DNA of 64,000 bases, from positions 62,001 through 126,000 of the forward strand of contig SZOX01000004.1 of assembly GCA_030263385.1 (NCBI GenBank), given 5' to 3'. The DNA is from Zeimonas sp003577305. GTDB taxonomy: Bacteria; Pseudomonadota; Gammaproteobacteria; Burkholderiales; Burkholderiaceae_E. Position 1 is the first letter of the stretch. Each line of letters starts with the position of its first letter. The position numbers and the translations under genes were made by a program. Positions 44,943-52,529 of this stretch are shown piece after piece. Below the pieces are notes generated by a model that did not search any database, was not told the origin of the DNA, and was given only the letters and a program-made list of their open reading frames with translations.

Positions 44943-45836
44943 GTGAGCCTCGACGAGTTGCAGCGGCAACTCGGGCATCGTTTCGCCGATGCTTCGCTGC
45001 TGCGGCAGGCGTTGACGCATCGCAGCCACGGGCAGCCGAACAACGAGCGCCTCGAGTTCCTCGGCGACTCGGTGCTCAACTGCGTGGTCGCGGCGATGCT
45101 CTACCGTCACTTCACGCGCATCGACGAGGGCGACCTGTCGCGGCTGCGCGCCAATCTGGTCAAGCAGCAGTCGCTGTACGAGATCGCGCAACGCCTCGGC
45201 CTGAGCCAGTACCTGCTGCTGGGCGAGGGTGAACTGAAGAGCGGCGGTTTTCGCCGGCCGTCGATTCTCGGCGACACGCTCGAGGCGATCGTCGGCGCGG
45301 TGTTCCTCGACGGCGGCTTCGAGGCGGCGCAGTCGGTGATCGTCGCGCTGTACCGCCCGGTGCTCGAGACGGTCGATCCGCGCACCCTGGGCAAGGACGC
45401 CAAGACCCTGCTGCAGGAGTACCTGCAGGGCAAGAAGCTTCCGCTGCCGGTCTACGCCGTGGTGGCGACCCACGGGGCCGCGCACAGCCAGGTGTTCGAG
45501 GTCGAGTGTGCGATCCCGAAGCTGAAGATCCGGGTGCTGGGCAGCGGTGCCAGCCGGCGCGCCGCCGAGCAGGCGGCCGCCCGTGGTGCGCTCGATGCGG
45601 CGCAGGCGCAGGTGCCTGCTGGAGGGCGGCGCCCGCGTGCACCGCGCGCCGCGCGCGCGGTGGCCGCGCAGGCCACCGGCTCGCAGGGTACGGCGGCCAT
45701 GGGCGGGGCCGCCGCTGCGGCGGCTGCGGCGTCGCAGGCCGGCGAGCGCGACGACGCTTCGTCCGACGAGACGGCCGTTCCTGCACCGCCGCCGGCAGCC
45801 GCCCTCGAGGATCCGCGCCCGGCACGCGCTGCCTGA
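44943..45836 (+). CDS. rnc: Ribonuclease III
   Basis: Double-strand RNA endonuclease for rRNA and mRNA processing (297 aa). The nuclease signature NERLEFLGDSVLNCVV lies at residues 35-50 and the second metal site at GDTLEAIVGAVFLDGG near 113. A dsRNA-binding domain covers about residues 155-225. An Ala/Pro-rich tail of about 70 residues extends past the usual end (E. coli RNase III has 226 aa); such tails occur in several Burkholderiales. GTG start, 13 bases after DUF4845. Confidence 0.94.
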   Translation: MSLDELQRQLGHRFADASLLRQALTHRSHGQPNNERLEFLGDSVLNCVVAAMLYRHFTRIDEGDLSRLRANLVKQQSLYEIAQRLGLSQYLLLGEGELKSGGFRRPSILGDTLEAIVGAVFLDGGFEAAQSVIVALYRPVLETVDPRTLGKDAKTLLQEYLQGKKLPLPVYAVVATHGAAHSQVFEVECAIPKLKIRVLGSGASRRAAEQAAARGALDAAQAQVPAGGRRPRAPRAARAVAAQATGSQGTAAMGGAAAAAAAASQAGERDDASSDETAVPAPPPAAALEDPRPARAA

Positions 45837-45870
45837 GAACGGATTCGTTCCGTTCCCGACGGGTTTCCGG

Positions 45871-46749
45871 ATGTTCCGCTGCGGGTACGTCGCGATCATC
45901 GGCCGTCCGAACGTCGGCAAATCGACGCTGCTGAACCGGCTGGTGGGGCAGAAGCTGTCGATCACCTCCGATCGGCCGCAGACCACGCGCCACCGGATCG
46001 TCGGGGTCGTGACGCGGCCCGACGCGCAACTGCTGTTCCTCGACAGCCCGGGCTACCAGACGCGCACCGGCGGAGCGCTCGCCCGGGTGCTCAACCGCAC
46101 CGCGCTGCAGGCGGCCGAAGACGCAGACGTGGTGGTGCTGCTGTGCGACGGACGTCGCTGGACGCCGGCCGACGCGCAGATCGCGCGCCTGCTGCCCGCC
46201 GACCGGCCGGTGCTGCTCGCAGTGAACAAGATCGACGCGGTGGCCGACAAGGCGCGGCTCATGGCGCTGGTCGAGCAGGCCCGGCACGTGCGCGACTTCG
46301 ACGAAGTGGTGCCGATCAGCGCGCGCACCGGGCGCCAGGTCGACCTGCTGCTCGATCTGTGCGCGGCCCGACTGCCCGCGGGGCCGGCGCGCTACGAGGC
46401 CGACGCGCTCACCGATCGCAGCGAACGCTTCCTCGCGGCCGAGCTGATCCGCGAGAAGCTGTTTCGACAGCTCGGCGACGAACTGCCCTATGCCAGCACG
46501 GTCGAGATCGAGCGCTTCGAGCAGACGCCGAAACTGCGGCGCGTGCACGCGGCGATCCTGGTCGATCGCGAAAGCCAGAGGCCGATCGTGCTGGGCGCGC
46601 GCGGCGAACGGATCAAGCGCATCGCCACCGAGGCACGCATCGACCTGGAAAAGCTCTTCGGCGGCAAGGTCTACCTGGAGCTGTTCGTCAAGGTGAAGTC
46701 CGGCTGGGCGAGCAGCGAACAGAGCCTGCGGGCCTATGGCTACGAGTAG
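45871..46749 (+). CDS. era: GTPase Era
   Basis: GTPase that helps mature the 30S subunit by binding 16S rRNA (292 aa). Motifs are IIGRPNVGKSTLLNRL at residues 9-24, LDSPGYQ (G3, with Ser for the usual Thr), VNKIDAV (G4) and the C-terminal KH domain with LGARGERIKRIATEARIDLEKLFGGKVYLEL. The ATG at 45871 is 34 bases after rnc, matching the conserved rnc-era-recO order. The 3' end overlaps the recO start by 14 bases. Confidence 0.94.
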   Translation: MFRCGYVAIIGRPNVGKSTLLNRLVGQKLSITSDRPQTTRHRIVGVVTRPDAQLLFLDSPGYQTRTGGALARVLNRTALQAAEDADVVVLLCDGRRWTPADAQIARLLPADRPVLLAVNKIDAVADKARLMALVEQARHVRDFDEVVPISARTGRQVDLLLDLCAARLPAGPARYEADALTDRSERFLAAELIREKLFRQLGDELPYASTVEIERFEQTPKLRRVHAAILVDRESQRPIVLGARGERIKRIATEARIDLEKLFGGKVYLELFVKVKSGWASSEQSLRAYGYE

Positions 46750-47455
46750 GACGCAGCAGCCGGCCTGGCTGCTGCATTCGACGCCGTACCGGGAAACCAG
46801 CCTGATCGTCGACCTGTTCACCCGCGAGCACGGGCGAATCGCGGCGGTCGCCAAGGGGGCGAAGCGTCCGCGCTCGACGCTGCGCGCGGTGCTGCTGCAG
46901 TTCCAGCCGCTGCTGGCGGCCTGGTCGGGGCGGCGCGAGCTGCGCACGCTCGTCGGCGTCGAGTGGACCGGCGGCCAGGCGGCGCCGCAGGGTGACGCGC
47001 TCCTGTGCGCGTTCTACCTGAACGAGCTGCTGCTGCGCCTGCTGCCGCGCGAAGACCCGCATCCGCCGCTGTTCGACGCCTACGGCGAAGCGATCGCCCG
47101 GCTCGCCGAGGGGTCGGCGCTCGACGAGACGCTGCGCCGCTTCGAATGGCAGCTGCTGCGCGAGATCGGTTACGCGCCCGATCTCGCGCACGACGCTGCC
47201 GGCAGGCCGATCGAACCCGATCGCCGGTATCGGTGGAGCCCGTCGGAGGGCTTCGTCGCCGGGGAGCCGATCGGTGCCGTCGGCGGCGAGGCGTCGATCA
47301 GCGGCGCGACGCTGGCCGAGCTGGCAACGGGGCGATTCGCGTCTGCCACGGGCCGGCAGCAGGCAAAATACCTGATGCGCGCGATTCTCTCGCATCATCT
47401 GGAAGGCGCGCCGCTGAACACCCGGCAGATCCTGATCGACCTGCAGAAGCTCTGA
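46736..47455 (+). CDS. recO: DNA repair protein RecO
   Basis: Recombination mediator that loads RecA with RecF and RecR (239 aa, normal). The N-terminal OB fold is seen as WLLHSTPYRETSLIVDLFTREHGRIAAVAKGAKRPRS. The C-terminal helical part has LLRLLPREDPHPPLFDAY and the ending RQILIDLQKL. No zinc cysteines, as usual for proteobacterial RecO. It starts inside the end of era. Confidence 0.92.
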   Translation: MATSRTQQPAWLLHSTPYRETSLIVDLFTREHGRIAAVAKGAKRPRSTLRAVLLQFQPLLAAWSGRRELRTLVGVEWTGGQAAPQGDALLCAFYLNELLLRLLPREDPHPPLFDAYGEAIARLAEGSALDETLRRFEWQLLREIGYAPDLAHDAAGRPIEPDRRYRWSPSEGFVAGEPIGAVGGEASISGATLAELATGRFASATGRQQAKYLMRAILSHHLEGAPLNTRQILIDLQKL

Positions 47456-47487
47456 ACGATCGCCCCCGAGGCCCGGAAGCGCACGCA

Positions 47488-48246
47488 ATGATCGAACTCG
47501 GCGTCAACATCGACCACGTCGCCACCGTGCGGCAGGCGCGCCGCACCTACGAACCCGACCCGGTCTGGGCGGCGGTCGAGGCGCACCTGGGCGGCGCCGA
47601 CGGCATCACGGTGCACCTGCGCGAAGACCGGCGCCACATCCAGGACGCAGACGTCCGACGCTTGCGCGAGCTCACGCACATCAAGCTGAATCTCGAGATG
47701 GCGGCCACCGACGAGATGGTCGGCATCGCGCTGCAGCTGCGCCCCGAGATGGCGATGCTCGTGCCGGAGGGGCGCCACGAGATCACCACCGAAGGAGGGC
47801 TCGACATCGTCTCGCAGACCGGGCGGCTGGCGCAGGTGGTGGCGACGCTGGCCGATGCCGGGATCGTGACCAGCGTCTTCATCGACGCCGAGCTGCGCCA
47901 GGTGGAGGCCGCCGCGCGCATCGGTGCGCGCGTGTGCGAACTGCACACGGGCCCGTATGCGCACGCGTTCCATTCGCAGGGGCGCGACGCACAGGGCGCC
48001 GCGGTGCTCGCCGAGCTCGCGCGGCTGCGCGAGGCGGGCGAGGCGATCCGGGCGCTGGGCATGCGCTTCAATGCCGGCCACGCGCTGAACTACTTCAACG
48101 TGCAGCCGGTGGCCGCGCTGCCGGGCGTGCGCGAACTGCACATCGGCCACGCGATCGTCTCGCGCGCGCTGTTCACCGGCATGCGCGAGGCGGTGCGCGA
48201 AATGAAGCGGCTGATCCGCGAGGCCGCCGCGCGGCCCGGCGCATGA
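47488..48246 (+). CDS. pdxJ: Pyridoxine 5'-phosphate synthase
   Basis: Last step of the DXP-dependent vitamin B6 pathway (252 aa). Typical sequence: ELGVNIDHVATVRQARRT at the N-terminus with the catalytic histidine, GGADGITVHLREDRRHIQD near 35, ELHTGPYAHAF near 152 and NAGHALNY near 195. ATG at 47488. Its stop overlaps acpS by 4 bases (ATGA), the conserved pdxJ-acpS pair. Confidence 0.96.
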   Translation: MIELGVNIDHVATVRQARRTYEPDPVWAAVEAHLGGADGITVHLREDRRHIQDADVRRLRELTHIKLNLEMAATDEMVGIALQLRPEMAMLVPEGRHEITTEGGLDIVSQTGRLAQVVATLADAGIVTSVFIDAELRQVEAAARIGARVCELHTGPYAHAFHSQGRDAQGAAVLAELARLREAGEAIRALGMRFNAGHALNYFNVQPVAALPGVRELHIGHAIVSRALFTGMREAVREMKRLIREAAARPGA

Positions 48247-48650
48247 TCTACGGCATCGGCACCGACATCGTGATGGTCGAGCGGGTGCAGGGCCTGCTCG
48301 AGCGCTACGGCGAGCGCTTCGCGCGGCGCGTGCTCGGGCCCGACGAGTTCGCCGAATACGGTCGCCGCCTCGGCAAGGCGGGCCACGGCAACGGCTACGC
48401 CGCGCGCTATCTGGCCAAGCGTTTTGCCGCCAAGGAGGCGTTCTCCAAGGCGCTCGGGCTGGGGCTGCGCGCTCCGATGACGCTGCAGTCGCTGCAGGTG
48501 CTCAACGACGCCCGCGGCCGGCCGGTGGCGAGCGCGCGCAACGAGCTCGAGCCGTACCTGCGCGAGCGCGGGCTGGTCGCGCACGTGTCGCTGTCGGACG
48601 AGGTCGACAGTGCAGTGGCATTCGTGATCATCGAACAGGAGCGACCGTGA
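48243..48650 (+). CDS. acpS: Holo-ACP synthase
   Basis: Transfers phosphopantetheine to acyl carrier protein (135 aa). Metal and CoA motifs are IYGIGTDIVMVERV (Asp8) and AKRFAAKEAFSKALGLGL (Glu near residue 62). It activates the AcpP encoded at 38.2 kb. The gene overlaps pdxJ at its start and nagZ at its end. Confidence 0.94.
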   Translation: MIYGIGTDIVMVERVQGLLERYGERFARRVLGPDEFAEYGRRLGKAGHGNGYAARYLAKRFAAKEAFSKALGLGLRAPMTLQSLQVLNDARGRPVASARNELEPYLRERGLVAHVSLSDEVDSAVAFVIIEQERP

Positions 48651-49645
48651 TGCGGCGTGCAGTGGCGCACGATGAACCGGAGGCGCGCCGCGAACCCGCC
48701 GGCCGGGCGCGCGGGCCGGTGGTGCTCGACGTGCAGGGGCCGAAGCTCGACGCGGCCGAGCGCGAGCGCCTCATGCATCCGCTGGTCGGCGGGGTGATCC
48801 TGTTCGCGCGCAATTTCGAATCGCGCCGGCAGCTCGCGCGCCTGTGCGGCGAGATCCATGCGCTGCGCCGCCCGAGGCTGCTGATCTGCGTCGACCACGA
48901 AGGCGGGCGCGTGCAGCGCTTCCGCACCGGTTTCACGCAGGTGCCGCCGATGCGCGAACTCGGCCACCTGTGGGACCGCGACGTGCTGGGCGCCTGCCGG
49001 CGCGCCACCGGGGTCGGCCGCACGATCGGCGCCGAACTGGGCGAGGTGGGCGTCGATCTCAGCTTCACGCCGGTGCTCGACCTCGACTGGGGGCGCTCCG
49101 CGGTGATCGGCGACCGGGCGCTGCACTCCGACCCGCGCGTCGTGGCGATGCTCGCGCGCTGCCTCGCGCACGGCCTGCTGCTCGCCGGCATGGCCAACTG
49201 CGGCAAGCACTTCCCCGGGCACGGCTGGGCGCTGGCCGACTCGCACGTCGCGCTGCCCACCGACGAGCGCGATCTCGACACGCTGCTGGCTGGCGACGCC
49301 GCGCCCTACGCGTGGCTGGGCGAGACGCTGTTGTCGGTGATGCCGGCGCACGTGGTCTACCCGCAGGTCGACGCGCTGCCCGCCGGGTTCTCGCGGCGCT
49401 GGCTGCGCGACATCCTGCGCCGCAAGCTCGGCTTCGACGGGCTGGTCTTCAGCGACGACCTCACGATGGAGGGAGCCGCGGTGGCCGGCGACATCGTCGC
49501 GCGCGGACGCGCGGCGCTCGCCGCCGGCTGCGACATGGTGCTGGTGTGCAACCGCCCCGAGCTGGCCGACCGGTTGCTCGACGGGCTCGACTGGAGCCCG
49601 CCGGCGCACTTCGCGCGAAGGCTCGGGGCGCTGTTTCGCCGCTGA
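48650..49645 (+). CDS. nagZ: Beta-N-acetylhexosaminidase NagZ
   Basis: Cytosolic family 3 glycosidase of cell-wall recycling (331 aa) that removes N-acetylglucosamine from muropeptides. The family 3 signature is CGKHFPGHGWALADSHVALP near residue 185, with the catalytic aspartate in VFSDDLTMEGA near 265. The ATG at 48650 overlaps the acpS stop by 1 base (TGATG); a GTG at 48647 is an alternative. The first 25 residues are a variable extension. Confidence 0.93.
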   Translation: MRRAVAHDEPEARREPAGRARGPVVLDVQGPKLDAAERERLMHPLVGGVILFARNFESRRQLARLCGEIHALRRPRLLICVDHEGGRVQRFRTGFTQVPPMRELGHLWDRDVLGACRRATGVGRTIGAELGEVGVDLSFTPVLDLDWGRSAVIGDRALHSDPRVVAMLARCLAHGLLLAGMANCGKHFPGHGWALADSHVALPTDERDLDTLLAGDAAPYAWLGETLLSVMPAHVVYPQVDALPAGFSRRWLRDILRRKLGFDGLVFSDDLTMEGAAVAGDIVARGRAALAAGCDMVLVCNRPELADRLLDGLDWSPPAHFARRLGALFRR

Positions 49646-49660
49646 GCGGACGCGACGCAG

Positions 49661-51511
49661 GTGGCCGGCAAGGACGATCCGCAGGGGCAGGGCGTGCAGC
49701 CCCCGCCGTTCGACCTGCGCGAGTTCCTCGCACGGCTGCCGAACCGACCGGGCGTTTACCGGATGATCGGCGCCGGCGGCGCGGTGCTCTACGTGGGCAA
49801 GGCGCGCGACCTGAAGAAGCGCGTCTGCTCGTATTTCACGCGCAGCCAGCAGAGTCCGCGCATCGCGCACATGCTCGAGCGCGTCGAGCGGGTCGAGATC
49901 ACGGTGACGCGCTCGGAAGCCGAGGCGCTGCTGCTCGAGAACAACCTGATCAAGACCGCCGCGCCGCGCTACAACATCCTGTTCCGCGACGACAAGTCGT
50001 ATCCGTACCTGAAGCTGACCGGCCACGCGTTCCCGCGCATCGTCTACTACCGTGGCGCGGTCGACAGGCGCAACCGCTATTTCGGCCCGTACCCGAACGC
50101 CTGGTCGGTGCGCGAGGCGATCCAGGCGCTGCAGAAAGTGTTCCGCCTGCGCACCTGCGAAGACTCGGTGTTCGCGAACCGCTCGCGGCCGTGCCTGCTC
50201 TACCAGATCGGCCGCTGCAGCGCGCCCTGCGTCGGGCTGATCGACGAACGCGCCTATGCCGAGGACGTCGAGGCCGCGGCGCGCTTCCTGCAGGGCGGCC
50301 AGCGCGAAGTGCTGGCCGGTATCGAGGCGAAGATGCAGGCGGCGGCGGCCGAGCTGCGCTTCGAGGAAGCCGCGCAGCTGCGTGACCGGCTCGCCGCGCT
50401 GGCACGGCTGCAGTCGCGCCAGTCGATGGAGACCGGGCAGGACGTCGACGCCGACATCATCGTCGCGGTGGTGCGCGGCGGGCGCGCCTGCGTGAATCTG
50501 GCGATGGTGCGCGGCGGCCGGCACCTGGGCGACAAGGCGAGCTTTCCGGTGCACGCCGCCGAAGGCGCGGCGGCCACGCCCGCCGAGATCGTCGAGGCGT
50601 TCGTCGCTCAACACTACGACGGGATGCCGGTGCCGCCGGTGCTGGTGGTCGACGGCCCGGCGCCCGACGAGGCGCTGCTCGACTGGCTGCAGCAGCAGGC
50701 CGGTCATCCGGTGCAGTGGATCCGCCAGCCGCAGGGGGTGCGCCGCGAATGGCTCGATCTCGCCCGGCAGAACGCGGAACTGTCCATCGCGCGACTGCTC
50801 GCGGAGGAGGGCTCGCAGAAGGAGCGCACGCGCGCGCTCGCCGGCCTGCTCGGGCTGGACGACGGCGGCGACCTCGACCGGCTGCGCATCGAGTGCTTCG
50901 ACATCAGCCACACGATGGGCGAGGCGACGCAGGCCTCGTGCGTCGTCTACCAGCATCACGCGATGCAGCGTGGCGAGTACCGCCGCTTCAACATCGAGGG
51001 CATCGTCGGCGGCGACGACCCGGCCGCGATGCGCCAGGTGCTCGCGCGCCGCTATTCGGACGCTGCGCTGCCCGACGTGGTGCTGATCGACGGCGGCGCG
51101 GCCCAGGTCGGCGCCGCCCGGCAGGTGTTCGAGGAACTCGGCGCGGACGTTTCGGCGCTGGTGGGCGTGGCCAAGGGCGAGGGCCGAAAGGTGGGGCTCG
51201 AGACGCTGGTGTTCGCCGACGGGCGTGCGCCGATCGCGCCCGGGCGCGATTCCGCGGCACTGATGCTGGTCGCGCAGATCCGCGACGAGGCGCACCGCTT
51301 CGCGATCACCGGCATGCGCTCGCGCCGCGCGAAGGCACGCAAGGGCTCGCGGCTCGACGAAATCGAGGGCATCGGGCCGAAGCGCCGCCAGCGCCTTCTC
51401 GCGCGCTTCGGTGGGCTGCGTGGCATCATGGCGGCAAGCGTCGACGACCTCGCCTCGGTGGAAGGCGTCTCGCGCACGCTTGCCGAAGAAATCTATCGAC
51501 GACTGCACTGA
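49661..51511 (+). CDS. uvrC: Excinuclease ABC subunit C
   Basis: Dual-incision nuclease of nucleotide excision repair (616 aa). Domains in order: GIY-YIG nuclease (PGVYRMIGAGGAVLYVGKAR, residues about 27-46), UVR/UvrB-binding motif near 205-240, RNase H-like nuclease (IECFDISHTMGE; VLIDGGAAQVGAA) and two helix-hairpin-helix motifs at the end (LDEIEGIGPKRRQRLLARFG). GTG start. Followed by pgsA, the common uvrC-pgsA pair. Confidence 0.95.
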   Translation: MAGKDDPQGQGVQPPPFDLREFLARLPNRPGVYRMIGAGGAVLYVGKARDLKKRVCSYFTRSQQSPRIAHMLERVERVEITVTRSEAEALLLENNLIKTAAPRYNILFRDDKSYPYLKLTGHAFPRIVYYRGAVDRRNRYFGPYPNAWSVREAIQALQKVFRLRTCEDSVFANRSRPCLLYQIGRCSAPCVGLIDERAYAEDVEAAARFLQGGQREVLAGIEAKMQAAAAELRFEEAAQLRDRLAALARLQSRQSMETGQDVDADIIVAVVRGGRACVNLAMVRGGRHLGDKASFPVHAAEGAAATPAEIVEAFVAQHYDGMPVPPVLVVDGPAPDEALLDWLQQQAGHPVQWIRQPQGVRREWLDLARQNAELSIARLLAEEGSQKERTRALAGLLGLDDGGDLDRLRIECFDISHTMGEATQASCVVYQHHAMQRGEYRRFNIEGIVGGDDPAAMRQVLARRYSDAALPDVVLIDGGAAQVGAARQVFEELGADVSALVGVAKGEGRKVGLETLVFADGRAPIAPGRDSAALMLVAQIRDEAHRFAITGMRSRRAKARKGSRLDEIEGIGPKRRQRLLARFGGLRGIMAASVDDLASVEGVSRTLAEEIYRRLH

Positions 51512-51563
51512 CGCCGGTGCGGATGCGGCCGAACGACCCGGGCCGTGCGCTCCGGCCTGGACC

Positions 51564-52145
51564 ATGCACTGGAATCTCCCGACGCTGCTCACCTGGACAC
51601 GCGTACTCGCGATACCGCTGCTCGTGGGCGTGTTCTACCTGCCGGTGCCGCCGTTCACGCAGAACCTGCTCGCCACTGCGCTCTTCGTGGCCGCCGCGAT
51701 CACCGACTGGCTCGACGGCTGGCTCGCGCGGCGCTGGGGACAGGTCTCGGCGTTCGGCGCGTTCCTCGACCCGGTCGCCGACAAGCTGATCGTCTGCGTC
51801 GCGCTGGTGATGCTGGTCGAGCTGAACCGCGTCGATGCGGTCGTCGCGGCGGTGATCGTCGGGCGCGAGCTCACGATCTCGGCGCTGCGCGAATGGATGG
51901 CCCAGATGGGCGCGCGCGCCAGCGTCGCGGTGCACTCGATCGGCAAGTTCAAGACCGTGGCGCAACTGGTCGCGATTCCGATGCTGCTCTACGACGGGCG
52001 CATCGACGGCCTGTTGCACACGCACGTGCCCGGAACCTGGCTGATCTGGGCCGCAGCGGTGCTGACGGTCTGGTCGATGCTCTACTACCTGCGGCGGGCC
52101 TGGCCGGTGCTGCGCGACGGCGGTGCGCGCGGCGGCCGGGGCTGA
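51564..52145 (+). CDS. pgsA: CDP-diacylglycerol-glycerol-3-phosphate 3-phosphatidyltransferase
   Basis: Makes phosphatidylglycerol phosphate in the inner membrane (193 aa). The CDP-alcohol phosphatidyltransferase signature is DGWLARRWGQVSAFGAFLD followed by PVADK, with all expected acidic residues. Four to five membrane helices are visible. ATG at 51564. In many proteobacteria the gene is followed by tRNA genes glyW, cysT and leuZ; here the first two follow directly. Confidence 0.94.
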   Translation: MHWNLPTLLTWTRVLAIPLLVGVFYLPVPPFTQNLLATALFVAAAITDWLDGWLARRWGQVSAFGAFLDPVADKLIVCVALVMLVELNRVDAVVAAVIVGRELTISALREWMAQMGARASVAVHSIGKFKTVAQLVAIPMLLYDGRIDGLLHTHVPGTWLIWAAAVLTVWSMLYYLRRAWPVLRDGGARGGRG

Positions 52146-52198
52146 CGCCGGGGCCGACCGCGGCTTTGCCGGCAGCCTCGCGGCAAGCGCCGCGCGGT

Positions 52199-52226
52199 TT
52201 GACAGCGCGTCTTGCCGGGATATAAT
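52199..52226 (+). promoter_or_regulatory. Consensus sigma70 promoter for tRNA-Gly
   Basis: TTGACA at 52199-52204, a 16-base spacer, then TATAAT at 52221-52226. Both hexamers match the consensus exactly. The start point would be near 52233, about 10 bases before the mature tRNA-Gly. A GC-rich discriminator (GGCGGGC) follows the -10 box, as expected for a stringently controlled stable-RNA promoter. Confidence 0.85.
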
Positions 52227-52242
52227 GGCGGGCTTCCAGCGC

Positions 52243-52318
52243 GCGGGAGTAGCTCAGTTGGTAGAGCGCAACCTTGCCAAGGTTGAGGTCGCGAGTTCGA
52301 GACTCGTCTCCCGCTCCA
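52243..52318 (+). tRNA. glyW: tRNA-Gly (anticodon GCC)
   Basis: A 76-base cloverleaf with encoded CCA. The acceptor stem pairs GCGGGAG with CTCCCGC. The D loop is AGCTCAGTTGGTAGAGC, the anticodon arm has TTGCCAA (GCC), and the T arm is GAGTTCGAGACTC. It directly follows pgsA, as glyW does in E. coli. Confidence 0.97.
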
Positions 52319-52325
52319 GTTCCTG

Positions 52326-52350
52326 AAGGGAAGCCTGCGCTTCCCTTTTT
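52326..52350 (+). terminator. Rho-independent terminator between tRNA-Gly and tRNA-Cys
   Basis: A perfect 8-bp stem, AAGGGAAG (52326-52333) with CTTCCCTT (52340-52347), loop of 6 bases, ending in a run of five T (52346-52350). It starts 8 bases after the tRNA-Gly CCA. It should stop most transcripts before tRNA-Cys. Confidence 0.85.
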
Positions 52351-52388
52351 CGTGCCGGCCGAACCACCCCGGCGCGGCGCGCACACCC

Positions 52389-52462
52389 GGCGGGGTGGCA
52401 GAGTGGTTATGCAGCGGCCTGCAAAGCCGTGTACGCCGGTTCGATTCCGACCTCCGCCTCCA
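52389..52462 (+). tRNA. cysT: tRNA-Cys (anticodon GCA)
   Basis: A 74-base cloverleaf with encoded CCA. The acceptor stem is GGCGGGG/CTCCGCC with one G-U pair and the discriminator U typical of tRNA-Cys. The anticodon GCA is at 52421-52423 in CTGCAAA, and the T arm is CCGGTTCGATTCCGA-like. No promoter is apparent in the 38 bases after the preceding terminator. Confidence 0.95.
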
Positions 52463-52529
52463 CGAATATCATCCTCGTCGAGCAGCCCGGCCTGGCGCTG
52501 CGCGTCGCACCGCAACCCCCGACACCGAC

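Noticed and set aside
45520..45836. RNase III Ala/Pro-rich tail as a frameshift artefact
   Set aside because: The tail keeps the codon pattern of the gene, ends just before era, and similar tails are known in related bacteria.
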